Assembly: GCF_019263585.2 (NCBI RefSeq)
Contig: NZ_JADQDF010000001.1
Location: 5,958,501-6,022,500, forward strand
Source: Pseudonocardia oceani
GTDB taxonomy: Bacteria > Actinomycetota > Actinomycetes > Mycobacteriales > Pseudonocardiaceae
Direction of reading: 5' to 3'
DNA length: 64,000 nt
Shown here: positions 15,836 through 25,609 of the stretch, one piece after another
Layout: each line of letters opens with the position of its first letter
Numbering within the stretch: position 1 is the stretch's first letter
Position numbers and translations under genes: made by a program
The notes under the pieces: model-generated
What the model saw: only the letters and a program-made list of their open reading frames with translations
Databases searched by the model: none
Told to the model about the DNA's origin: nothing

Positions 15836-16143
15836 CGTGACCGCTGGGGCGCCGACGACGTCCTGGGCACCCTGAACTCCCTCGACGAGGCCAAGCGCCG
15901 CGAGGGCGCCGCGGTCGTGCGGCGAGGGACGAGCTCCTCCCTCGTCCAGTCCGTCGACGGCAACGGCCCGCAGGAGGACTGGCGCCGCCGGACCACTACG
16001 GTGCACACGGTGCTCGACACCGGCGTCGACGGCTTCGCGATCACCGTCGAGCAGGTCGCCGCGGGCGTCGCCGTCCGCACGCACCTACGAGCACGCCGGG
16101 TCGTGCATCGCCGACCGGGTGGCGGCGCGGTTCGCCGGGCGCT
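15836..16143 (+). pseudogene. Remnant of a cyclase family protein gene
   Basis: An open stretch without a start of its own reads SNRDRWGADDVLGTLNSLDE, then GAAVVRRGTSSSLVQSV and TTVHTVLDTGVDGF, close to the N-terminal part of metal-dependent cyclase (kynurenine-formamidase-like) proteins. It then loses similarity, and a second frame ends in TYEHAGSCIADRVAARFAGR before a stop. The metal-binding core is absent. I take it as a truncated, rearranged pseudogene. Confidence 0.5.
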
Positions 16144-16158
16144 GACGAGCGGCGCGGC

Positions 16159-16329
16159 TCAGTGCGGCGAGGTGCGGCTCGGATCAGCGGTCGACAGAGC
16201 GCCGACCGCGACGTACAGCGCGGTCGTCAGCGGCAGCACCCCGAGCGCGGCGAGGCCGATGAGGACCAGCGGGCCGACGGCGGCGGTGAGCAGGGGCGGT
16301 GGGGGATTCGGACGGCGTCGCGTCGCCAC
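16159..16329 (-). CDS. Small hydrophobic membrane protein
   Basis: 56 aa from a GTG start: a basic N-terminus (VATRRRPNPPPP) followed by a long hydrophobic stretch LLTAAVGPLVLIGLAALG and a second LTTALYVAVGAL, then a polar tail. It looks like one hairpin of two short membrane segments. It is divergent from the DUF2795 gene, with 42 nt between starts. No family recognised. The coding call rests on composition only. Confidence 0.4.
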   Translation of the reverse strand: MATRRRPNPPPPLLTAAVGPLVLIGLAALGVLPLTTALYVAVGALSTADPSRTSPH

Positions 16330-16337
16330 TACGGGGG

Positions 16338-16362
16338 GCGTAGGGCGCAGCGACCCGGGTAC
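16338..16362 (+). promoter_or_regulatory. Sigma-B-like promoter for the DUF2795 gene
   Basis: GCGTA (16338-16342), 14 nt, GGGTAC (16357-16362), then exactly 9 nt to the ATG at 16372. Fits GNNT-N15-GGGTAC. Transcription would start at or just before the start codon. Confidence 0.6.
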
Positions 16363-16371
16363 GCCACCGCC

Positions 16372-16569
16372 ATGAGCTTCCAGGTGACCGAAGTGCAGAA
16401 GGCCCTCAAGGGCGCGGACTACCCGATGGACGGGGCGGCCATGGCCGACCTCGCCGAGTCCAACGGGGCCGACAAGGAGCTGGTGGACGCGCTGCGACCG
16501 ATGCGGGAGGTGGACGGACCGAACGGGGTGATGAAGGAGCTGAAGGGGCAGCTCGGGGGCGACGCGTGA
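16372..16569 (+). CDS. DUF2795 domain protein
   Basis: 65 aa. The sequence VQKALKGADYPMDGAAMADL, then AESNGADKELVDALRPM, is the DUF2795 signature, found in many small actinobacterial proteins thought to be stress-associated. No ribosome site is needed if the transcript is leaderless as its promoter suggests. The stop overlaps the GTG of the next gene by 4 nt. Function unknown. Confidence 0.8.
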   Translation: MSFQVTEVQKALKGADYPMDGAAMADLAESNGADKELVDALRPMREVDGPNGVMKELKGQLGGDA

Positions 16570-17543
16570 CGTCCTCGGCGCGCGGGTTCGCTCGCGGCCT
16601 GGCCGCGGGGGCCGTCGGCACGACGGTCCTCAACGCGGTGACCCAGCTCGACATGGCCGTGCGCGCACGGCCGGCGAGCGAGGCGCCCCAGGAGGTCGCG
16701 GCGGCGCTGACCGACCGGCTCGGCGTGCGTCTGCCCGGCGGCCGGCGGGCCCGCGGCCGTCGCCTGGCCGGGCTCGGCCCGCTCGGCGGGACCGCGGTCG
16801 GGGTGATCGTCGGCGGGCTCGGCGGGGTGCTGCGCTCCGCCGGCCTGTGGCTGCCCGCCCCGGTCGGCGGCGCCCTGCTCGGCGCGGCCGCGATGCTCGC
16901 CACCGACGGGCCGATCGCCGCGCTCGGCGTCGACGACCCGCACCGGTGGAGCGCCGCGACGTGGGCGACCGACGCCGTGCCGCACCTGGCCTACGGCCTC
17001 GCGACGCACGCGGCGCTGGTCGCGGCGATCCCCGAGCGGGAGGCCGCGACGCGCCGCCCGCCGCCCGCGGTGCTGCTGCGCGCGGCGGCGCTCGGGGCGG
17101 CCACCGGATCGCGCAGCTCGGCGGGGATGACGGGGCTCGCGCTCGCATCGTCCGGGCGCCGGGGCGCGGTGGCGGGGGCGCTGGCCGGGACGGAGCTGCT
17201 GCTGGACAAGAGCCCGGTGGTCCCGCCCCGCACCGGCGCACCCGGGCTCGCGCCGCGCGTCGCGCTCGGGGCGGCGTCGGCGGCCACGCTCGCGCACCGG
17301 GAGGGGGTCGACCCCGTCCTGCCCGGCGCGATCGGGCTGACGGCCGCGCTGGCGTCGTCGGTGCTCGGGCAGTGGGGGCGCTCGGTCGCCGCCCGCCGGC
17401 TCGGGTCCGACCTCCCCGGCGCGATCGCCGAGGACGTCCTCACCGCGGCGCTCGCCTGGGCCGGGGCGCGCCGCGCGCCCGAGCGGCCCGTGCCCGAGAG
17501 GTTCGCGCCCGCGGTCGACGCGTCGGCGGGGGCGCTCACGTAG
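16566..17543 (+). CDS. Multi-pass membrane protein with DUF4126-like C-terminal half
   Basis: 325 aa. Hydrophobic, glycine/alanine-rich segments throughout. The N-terminal half contains a Gly-rich pair LGGTAVGVIVGGLGGVL. The C-terminal half starts with ALGAATGSRSSAGMTGLAL, resembling DUF4126 proteins, and continues with repeated Ala-rich helices. Overlap with DUF2795 (GTGA) indicates a shared operon and therefore the same stress-type promoter. It may be a fusion of two small membrane domains. Function unknown. Confidence 0.6.
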   Translation: MTSSARGFARGLAAGAVGTTVLNAVTQLDMAVRARPASEAPQEVAAALTDRLGVRLPGGRRARGRRLAGLGPLGGTAVGVIVGGLGGVLRSAGLWLPAPVGGALLGAAAMLATDGPIAALGVDDPHRWSAATWATDAVPHLAYGLATHAALVAAIPEREAATRRPPPAVLLRAAALGAATGSRSSAGMTGLALASSGRRGAVAGALAGTELLLDKSPVVPPRTGAPGLAPRVALGAASAATLAHREGVDPVLPGAIGLTAALASSVLGQWGRSVAARRLGSDLPGAIAEDVLTAALAWAGARRAPERPVPERFAPAVDASAGALT

Positions 17544-17561
17544 CCGCTCGCCCCCAGGGGT

Positions 17562-17897
17562 CTACCCCTTGAGCGGGTCGTGGCCCCAGTTCATCAGCGA
17601 GTACCGCCACTTCGTGTCCGTGACGTCGCCCTTCGGGCGCTGCGCGAGGTGGCGGTGCACGTACCCGACGACCTTGCGCATCCGCGCGAGGTCGTCGTCG
17701 GTGAGGTCGCCCGCCTTCGTGCCCTGCAGCTCCACGATGTGGCGGCCCATCTCGTGGCCGACGGCCTCGCCACCGTCCTTGTGGTCGCCGACCGCCTTCG
17801 AGTCGTCGGTCCCGAGCCACTCGCGCAGCTCCTTGCCCGACATGTTCACGGCGTCGGAGAAGTCGGCGCGGATCTGCTTCGCCTCGTCGTCGTCCAT
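17562..17897 (-). CDS. DUF3140 domain protein
   Basis: 111 aa, highly charged. Opens MDDDEAKQIRADFSDAVNMS and carries SGKELREWLGTDDSKAVG, RMRKVVGYVHRHLAQRP and TKWRYSLMNWGHDP, the typical DUF3140 pattern of actinobacterial and cyanobacterial small proteins thought to bind DNA. The ATG lies 9 nt after GGGTAC. Its 5' part overlaps the 3' end of the mannosyltransferase gene on the same strand by about 50 nt, so it has its own promoter inside that gene. Function unknown. Confidence 0.8.
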   Translation of the reverse strand: MDDDEAKQIRADFSDAVNMSGKELREWLGTDDSKAVGDHKDGGEAVGHEMGRHIVELQGTKAGDLTDDDLARMRKVVGYVHRHLAQRPKGDVTDTKWRYSLMNWGHDPLKG

Positions 17898-19378
17898 GCC
17901 GGGCGGGTACCCCGTCCGGCCGCGCGGATGCTGCGTTCGGACGGCCGGTACCACCGGTCGGCCCCCCAGACGGAGCAGGTGACGATCAGCAGCGCGGCAC
18001 CGAGGGCCAGCGCCGGTTGGAACCCGTGGAACGGGAACAGCCCGCCCGTCGGGGCCAGGACCAGCGCCAGCGGCACCGAGACCGCGAGCAGCGCCCGGCG
18101 CAGCCGCGGCAGCGCCGGCGTCGCGACCAGCGGGACCAGGACCCAGAGCAGGTACCACGGCTGCCCGGCCGGACCGAGCAGCACGACGGCCGCCAGCGAG
18201 GCCCCCAGCCCGGCGACCGGGTCGAGCCGCCCGCGGTGCACGGCGAGCAGCGTCGCCCCCACCACGGCGACGCCCGCGACGAGACCCACCGCCCGCACGA
18301 GCGCGACGGCCGTGGCGGTGTGGTCACCGAGCCCGGCGAGCACGCCCAGCGCGCCGGCCGCGTAGCCGATGTCGGTGGTGGGGGAGAAGGGGCTGTCGAT
18401 CGAGCCCGGCACGCCGAGCGCGCCCAGCCAGCCCGGGCCGACGCCGGTGACGGCGGTGCACGCGGCCAGGCCGGCCACCGCGACGGCGGCCGGCACCGCC
18501 GCCTGCGCCGCGACGGCCCGCCACCCGCCGCCGCGGGCCCGGGCCACGCCCAGCACCCCGAGCGCGACGAGCGCGGGCAGCTTCACCGCCGACGCCGCGA
18601 CGACCAGCACCGCGCCGCCCAGCAGCCGCGGGTCGAGCAGCCGCTCGCCCGCCCGCAGGCCCAGCTCCAGGCCGGCCAGCACCAGGCCGAGCATGAGGGC
18701 GTCGTTGTGCACGCCGCCGACCAGGTGGAACAGCACCAGGGGGTGCGCGGCGCCGCACCACAGCGCGTACCGGGGGTCGACGCCGCAGCGCCGCGCCAGC
18801 GCGGGCAGGACGGCGACGACCAGCGCGAGCCCGGCGAGCGCGAGCGCGCGGTGGACGAGGACGCCGAGCGCGACGTCGTCCCCGGCCACGTGCACGACGC
18901 CGCGGGCCAGCGCCAGGAACAGCGGACCGTAGGGCGACGGCGTGTCGCGCCACATCGCCGGGATGCTGCGCACCAGCGGGTCGTCCATGCCCAGCGCCTG
19001 CGCGGGCCCGAGCGCGTACGGGTCGAGCCCCTGCGCGAGGACCGCACCCTGCGCGAGGTAGCTGTAGACGTCGCGCGAGAACACGGGCGGGGCCACCGCG
19101 AGCGGCAGCGCCCAGAGCAGCGCGGTCCGGCCGAGCTCGGCCCGTCCGGGCGCGAGGGGGCCGCCCGCGCGTACGCGGCGCGACACCTGCAGCCACGCCA
19201 GCACCAGCAGCGCGGCCCCCGCCCACGCGAGGGCGAGCGACAGCGTCGCGGTGCGGGCGGGCAGCCCGAGCAGGCGCAGCCCGGCCAGCGGGTGCGGCAC
19301 CGGCAGCGCGCCGGCACCCAGGGCGCCCAGCGCCACGAGCAGTGCGCCGGTCGTCCCGAGCAGGCGGGCACGCACCAT
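17846..19378 (-). CDS. mptB: MptB-like polyprenol-phosphomannose-dependent mannosyltransferase (GT-C)
   Basis: 510 aa with about 12 hydrophobic segments. The motif FSRDVYSYLAQG (first periplasmic loop with the GT-C acidic residue), PSPYGPLFLALARG, GVHNDALMLGL and GPAGQPWYLLWVLVPL are characteristic of the alpha-1,6-mannosyltransferase MptB group, which extends the mannan core of lipomannan from polyprenyl-phosphomannose. Start uncertain: the ATG at 19378 has no strong ribosome site and a GTG about 50 nt upstream is possible. The C-terminal about 25 residues are read through the DUF3140 promoter and start, so they may be poorly conserved. Confidence 0.75.
   Translation of the reverse strand: MVRARLLGTTGALLVALGALGAGALPVPHPLAGLRLLGLPARTATLSLALAWAGAALLVLAWLQVSRRVRAGGPLAPGRAELGRTALLWALPLAVAPPVFSRDVYSYLAQGAVLAQGLDPYALGPAQALGMDDPLVRSIPAMWRDTPSPYGPLFLALARGVVHVAGDDVALGVLVHRALALAGLALVVAVLPALARRCGVDPRYALWCGAAHPLVLFHLVGGVHNDALMLGLVLAGLELGLRAGERLLDPRLLGGAVLVVAASAVKLPALVALGVLGVARARGGGWRAVAAQAAVPAAVAVAGLAACTAVTGVGPGWLGALGVPGSIDSPFSPTTDIGYAAGALGVLAGLGDHTATAVALVRAVGLVAGVAVVGATLLAVHRGRLDPVAGLGASLAAVVLLGPAGQPWYLLWVLVPLVATPALPRLRRALLAVSVPLALVLAPTGGLFPFHGFQPALALGAALLIVTCSVWGADRWYRPSERSIRAAGRGTRPAWTTTRRSRSAPTSPTP
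17907..17931 (-). promoter_or_regulatory. Sigma-B-like promoter for DUF3140, inside mptB
   Basis: On the minus strand GCATC, 14 nt, GGGTAC (plus-strand GTACCC at 17907-17912), then 9 nt to the ATG at 17897. The whole element lies within the last codons of the mannosyltransferase gene. Confidence 0.6.
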
Positions 19379-19572
19379 CCCGTCGGCGGCCGGCCCCGTC
19401 ACGGGCCACGTCACGAGGCCTGTCACGGGCGCCGCGCCGCGCGTCGAGCCGTCATCGGTCCTCCGGTCCACCCGCCGCGGCCCGGTCGGCCGCCTGCCGG
19501 AGGTGCCACGCAGGCGCCGTGTCGAAACCGCCGGGGACGAGGCGTGCACCACCCGGCGGCGCGGGGGCGGGT

Positions 19573-19755
19573 TCAGGCCGCCGGCCGCTGCCCGGTCCGG
19601 CGCACCGCGGCGCGCCGGCGGTCGGTCGACCGGGCCAGGCGCACGGCGTCGCGCAGTCGGCGCCGCACCGCGACAGGGTCGTAGGGCGTCGCACAGCGGC
19701 ACGGCGCCTGCGGAAGGATCGCGTCGCCGCAGCGCTCGCACAGCCAGTCGTGCAT
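19573..19755 (-). CDS. Small zinc-ribbon-like protein
   Basis: 60 aa. The opening MHDWLCERCGDAILP followed by APCRCATPYD gives a C-x2-C ... C-x-C set that could bind one zinc. The rest is Arg-rich (VAVRRRLRDAVRLARS). The start is well supported by AGGAGGT 6 nt upstream of the ATG. It is alone between divergent units. No family named; a nucleic-acid-binding or adaptor role is only a guess. Confidence 0.6.
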   Translation of the reverse strand: MHDWLCERCGDAILPQAPCRCATPYDPVAVRRRLRDAVRLARSTDRRRAAVRRTGQRPAA

Positions 19756-19820
19756 CGGGTACCTCCTGGTCGTCCCGGTCCGTCGCGGGGGAGTGCCCCG
19801 GATCACAGGGGTCAATCACG

Positions 19821-19860
19821 CGGATCGCCGCGGATCTGCACGGATCTGCACGGATCTGCA
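19821..19860. repeat. Tandem 10-bp repeat CGGATCTGCA
   Basis: Three exact copies of CGGATCTGCA (19831-19860), preceded by a diverged copy CGGATCGCCG at 19821. The array lies about 5 nt upstream of the stress-type promoter of the DUF6328 gene, so it could be a regulator-binding array as well as a simple repeat. Confidence 0.7.
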
Positions 19861-19864
19861 CCGG

Positions 19865-19889
19865 GTGTCGACCGGGGCCCCGGGGGTAC
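19865..19889 (+). promoter_or_regulatory. Sigma-B-like promoter for the DUF6328 gene
   Basis: GTGTC (19865-19869), 14 nt, GGGTAC (19884-19889). Here a 54-nt leader with an AAGGAG ribosome site precedes the GTG start, unlike the leaderless cases in this window. Confidence 0.55.
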
Positions 19890-19943
19890 CCCCCCTCCTG
19901 CGCCGTCGGGAGGATCCCGGCGCCGGGAGCAGAAGGAGCAGGC

Positions 19944-20468
19944 GTGTCGATCAGGGAGGGAGCGGTGCGGGCGCCCGGCTGCCGCGACGACGCGTGGAAC
20001 GCCCGGGAGCGCGCGGAGGGGCCGCTGCAGCGGGCCGACCGCAACTTCGCCGAGCTGCTCCAGGAGCTGCGCGTCGTCCTCACCGGGGTGCAGATCCTGT
20101 TCGGCTTCCTGCTGACGCTGTCGTTCAGCGCCCGCTTCGACGCCCTCGACGGCGTGCAGCACGCGGTGTTCGTCGTGACGCTGTCGGCGGCCGCGCTGTC
20201 CTCGACGCTGCTGGTCGCCCCCGTCGCGGCCCACCGCCTGCTGTTCCAGCGCGGGCGCAAGCGCGAGCTCGTCCGGTGCGGCCACCGGATGGCGCTGGCC
20301 GGGCTCACCGCGCTGGCCGTGACGCTGTCGGCGGGGCTGTTCCTCGTGCTCGACCTCGCGGTCGGCCGGGCCACCGCCGCGGCGATGACGGGCGGGCTGC
20401 TGCTGGTCACCGCCGTGCTGTGGGTCGGCGTGCCGCTGCGGATGCGCGGCACGCCGACCCCCCGCTGA
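19944..20468 (+). CDS. DUF6328 family membrane protein
   Basis: 174 aa. A polar N-terminus leads to LLQELRVVLTGVQILFGFLLTLSFSARF, the diagnostic part of DUF6328, then three more hydrophobic segments (VFVVTLSAAALSSTLLVAP, ALAGLTALAVTLSAGLFLVL, GGLLLVTAVLWVGVPL). Four-pass inner-membrane protein of unknown function. GTG start after AAGGAG. It converges on the Clp ATPase gene with 7 nt between stops. Confidence 0.75.
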   Translation: MSIREGAVRAPGCRDDAWNARERAEGPLQRADRNFAELLQELRVVLTGVQILFGFLLTLSFSARFDALDGVQHAVFVVTLSAAALSSTLLVAPVAAHRLLFQRGRKRELVRCGHRMALAGLTALAVTLSAGLFLVLDLAVGRATAAAMTGGLLLVTAVLWVGVPLRMRGTPTPR

Positions 20469-20475
20469 CCCTCCG

Positions 20476-23025
<2,550 letters not shown>

Positions 23026-23094
23026 GGGAGCACCTCTCGTCGTCGGCAGGGATCCCGGTCGGCGTTCCCGGTGTGGCCCGGCGGAAACGCTCGC

Positions 23095-23883
23095 TCAGCG
23101 CCGCACGTCGTGCGCGCCCAGCCGGTCGGCCAGCCCCGCCCCGGCGTCCTCGCCCACCGGCGACAGCGCGGTCAGCGTCGGGTGCCCGGCCGCGAGCAGC
23201 GCGGTGTCGGTGCCGGGGTCGGGCGTGCCGTCGCCCTCGACCTCCTGGAGCTGCCAGTGGTCGCTCGCGGCGGAGTCGACGCGGGTCTGCACGGCGCCGA
23301 ACGGGGCCAGCGCGGCGTGCCGCAGCGGCCCGCACTCCGACGGCGGGCGGTCGGGGGCGTTGAGCGAGAGCACCGTGCCCTCGGGCAGGTCGGCCAGCAG
23401 CGCCAGCACCTCGGGCAGCAGGGAGGTGGCGCTGTCCCAGTGCCGGCCGCCGCTGCCGTCGGGGTGCAGGGCGACGTCGAGCGACACCGCCAGCGCCTTC
23501 ACGCCGTGCACGCCCGCCGTCAGCGCGGCGCCCACCGTGCCCGAGTGCAGGACGACCCGGCCGGTGTTGGCGCCGTGGTTGATGCCGGAGAGCACGAGGT
23601 CGGGCACCGGGTCGAGCCAGCCGACGACCGCGGCCAGCACGATGTGCGCGGGCTGCGCCGACACGGCGTAGGCGGGGACGCCGTCGAGGCCGTCGACGGT
23701 GACCTCGCGGACCGGCGTCCGGCCCTCCTCCCGCTCGGCGGTGATCGCCGCGCTCGCGCCGCTGGACTGTTCGGCGGGCGCGGCGATGACGACGTCGAGG
23801 CCCGCGTCCACCGCCGCGCGGGCCAGCGCGGCGATGCCGGGGGCGTCGATGCCGTCGTCGTTGGTGACCAGCACGCGCGTCAC
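23095..23883 (-). CDS. surE: 5'/3'-nucleotidase SurE
   Basis: 262 aa. N-terminal VLVTNDDGIDAPGIAAL with the metal-binding Asp pair, AAPAEQSSGASAAIT (conserved Ser/Asn loop region) and LVLSGINHGANTG with metal-binding Asn are SurE hallmarks. SurE removes phosphate from nucleoside 5' or 3' monophosphates and helps stationary-phase survival. The GTG start overlaps the stop of the upstream PfkB kinase by 4 nt, so the two are translationally coupled. Confidence 0.9.
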   Translation of the reverse strand: MTRVLVTNDDGIDAPGIAALARAAVDAGLDVVIAAPAEQSSGASAAITAEREEGRTPVREVTVDGLDGVPAYAVSAQPAHIVLAAVVGWLDPVPDLVLSGINHGANTGRVVLHSGTVGAALTAGVHGVKALAVSLDVALHPDGSGGRHWDSATSLLPEVLALLADLPEGTVLSLNAPDRPPSECGPLRHAALAPFGAVQTRVDSAASDHWQLQEVEGDGTPDPGTDTALLAAGHPTLTALSPVGEDAGAGLADRLGAHDVRR

Positions 23884-24821
23884 GAGCGCTCCGTCCCGTC
23901 GTCGTTGCGCCGCACGATCTCGATCCGGTCGGCGAGGGCCTGCACCGCCTCGGAGCTGCCGGTGCCCAGCCCCTGGCGCACCACGTTCAGCGCGCCGCAC
24001 GCCGCGCCGGTGCGCAGCGCCTCGACGGGGGAGCGGCCCTGCACGAGCGCGGCCATCATGCCCGCGGTCATGGAGTCGCCCGCCCCCTTCGGCTCGGCGG
24101 TGCGCAGCGGAGGCAGGTGGATCGCCAGCACCTCGCCGTCGACGAGGGCGAAGGCGGGCTCGGCCGCCCGCGAGACGACGACGATCCCGGCGCCCTGCTC
24201 GTGCAGCTCGCGCATGGCGGTGACGAGGTCGACGGGGTCCTCGGACTCGGCCCGCCCGTCCTCGACGAGCTCCTCGTGGCTGACCTTCACCAGGTCCGGC
24301 CCGCCCCCGAGCGCCGCGGTGAGGCGCTCGCCCGACAGGTCGACGGCCACACGGCACCCGTTGGACTGCAGGTCGGCTGTGAGGCGGCCGTAGAGCTCGG
24401 CGGGGACGACGCGGTCCTCGTGCGGGCCCGACAGCAGCGCCGCGCCGTGCTCGAGGCCCAGGGAGAGGGCGAGCTCGTAGAGGGCGTCGTGCTCGTGGCG
24501 GTCGAGCGCGCCGCCGGGGGAGTGGGCCACGACGGTGCGGTCGCCGTCGCGGCGGTCGTGGACGTAGCCGCCGTTGCGGCTGCTCAGCTTCACGGTCCGC
24601 AGCTCGACGCCCTCCTGCGGGATCAGGTGCAAGAGCACCGATCCCGTCTCGCCGCCGAGCCCGGCGCAGAGGACGACCCGCACGCCGAGCGAGGCGAGCA
24701 TGCGGGCCTGCCAGACGCCCTGCCCCCCCGCGTGGACGTGGATGTCGGGTTCCCCGGCGCGGTCCTCGATGGTGACCGTGAGCAGGGGCGAGGGCGCGAG
24801 CACGACGACGGTGGCGGACAC
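23880..24821 (-). CDS. PfkB family sugar kinase (1-phosphofructokinase-like)
   Basis: 313 aa ribokinase fold. VVVLAPSPLLTVTIE at the N-terminus and HVHAGGQGVWQARMLASLG resemble the fructose-1-phosphate and tagatose-6-phosphate kinase branch. The C-terminal PKGAGDSMTAGMMAAL holds the catalytic Asp and anion hole. The acceptor sugar is not clear. Coupled to surE, which suggests phosphate or nucleotide salvage in the same process. Divergent from the CinA gene, with 75 nt between starts. Confidence 0.8.
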   Translation of the reverse strand: MSATVVVLAPSPLLTVTIEDRAGEPDIHVHAGGQGVWQARMLASLGVRVVLCAGLGGETGSVLLHLIPQEGVELRTVKLSSRNGGYVHDRRDGDRTVVAHSPGGALDRHEHDALYELALSLGLEHGAALLSGPHEDRVVPAELYGRLTADLQSNGCRVAVDLSGERLTAALGGGPDLVKVSHEELVEDGRAESEDPVDLVTAMRELHEQGAGIVVVSRAAEPAFALVDGEVLAIHLPPLRTAEPKGAGDSMTAGMMAALVQGRSPVEALRTGAACGALNVVRQGLGTGSSEAVQALADRIEIVRRNDDGTERS

Positions 24822-24862
24822 GGAGCAGGAACTACCCGAACCGGTCGTCGGTCATTCGCCGG

Positions 24863-24887
24863 GCATGGGATCACGTCCCCGGGGTAC
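24863..24887 (+). promoter_or_regulatory. Sigma-B-like promoter for the CinA-domain gene
   Basis: GCATG (24863-24867), 14 nt, GGGTAC (24882-24887), 9 nt to the GTG at 24897. Fits GNNT-N15-GGGTAC. Confidence 0.6.
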
Positions 24888-24896
24888 GCGGCGCCG

Positions 24897-25406
24897 GTGA
24901 CCCCATCTCCCGAGGACCTCCGCGCCGCCGCGGCGGACGCGGTGTCGAGCCGGTGCCGCGACGAAGGCCGCACCGTCGCCGTCGCCGAGTCGCTGACCGG
25001 CGGCATGGTCAGTCAGGCGCTCGCCGTCGCGCAGGGCTCCGCGCAGTGGTTCCGCGGCGGGCTCGTCGCCTACAGCTCCGACGTCAAGCACGAGGTGCTC
25101 GGCGTGCCCGAGGGGCCGGTCGTCAGCGCCGCGGCGGCCGTCGCGATGGCCCGGGGCGTCCGCTCGCTGCTGCGCGCGGACGTGGCCGTCGCCGCCACGG
25201 GGGCGGGCGGGCCCGACCCCCAGGACGGCCGCGAGCCCGGCACGGTGTTCCTCGCCGCCGTCGACGGGGGCGGGGTGGTGGTGCAGGAGCACCGCTTCCC
25301 CGGAGAGCCGGCGGAGGTGTGCGCCGCCACGGCCCAGGCGGCGCTGAGCCTGCTGCAGGACCGTGTCTGCACCCCCCAGCCCGCCGACGTGACGACCGGC
25401 CCCTAG
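24897..25406 (+). CDS. CinA family nicotinamide-nucleotide amidohydrolase
   Basis: 169 aa, the stand-alone C-terminal CinA domain. RTVAVAESLTGGMVSQALA with the catalytic Ser, FRGGLVAYSSDVKHEVLGVP and VAATGAGGPDPQDGREPGTV (normally TGIAGPxGGxxxKPVGTV) are seen. The domain deamidates NMN to nicotinate mononucleotide in NAD recycling. The start is fixed by the stress-type hexamer 9 nt upstream, implying a leaderless message. Confidence 0.85.
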   Translation: MTPSPEDLRAAAADAVSSRCRDEGRTVAVAESLTGGMVSQALAVAQGSAQWFRGGLVAYSSDVKHEVLGVPEGPVVSAAAAVAMARGVRSLLRADVAVAATGAGGPDPQDGREPGTVFLAAVDGGGVVVQEHRFPGEPAEVCAATAQAALSLLQDRVCTPQPADVTTGP

Positions 25407-25455
25407 CCCCCGCGAGTTCGCCCCTCTCGCCCGGCGAGTTCGCCGCCGCCGCCCC

Positions 25456-25580
25456 GCGAGTTGTCCGGGCAGGTCCGGCCCGTCCGCACCCGCCCGGACA
25501 ACTCGCCGAGCATCGACGGCAGACTCGCCGGGTGTATTGGCAGACTCGCCGGGGGTGTCGGCGGACTCGCCGCGGGTGTG
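25456..25580. repeat. GCGAGTTGTCCGGGC palindrome and 21-bp tandem repeats
   Basis: Two structures lie between cinA and the ALDH gene. First, a perfect 15-bp inverted repeat: GCGAGTTGTCCGGGC (25456-25470) and its complement (25492-25506) with a 21-nt loop. Second, three tandem 21-bp units beginning GGCAGACTCGCCGGGTG (25518-25538, 25539-25559, 25560-25580). All share the core ACTCGCC/GGCGAGT. The last unit provides the -35 of the ALDH promoter. Confidence 0.65.
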
Positions 25581-25600
25581 GGTGCTCGTGCTCGGGGTAC
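25576..25600 (+). promoter_or_regulatory. Sigma-B-like promoter for the aldehyde dehydrogenase gene
   Basis: GTGTG (25576-25580), 14 nt, GGGTAC (25595-25600), 9 nt to the ATG at 25610. The -35 falls in the third copy of the 21-bp repeat. Confidence 0.65.
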
Positions 25601-25609
25601 TGGCGGGGG

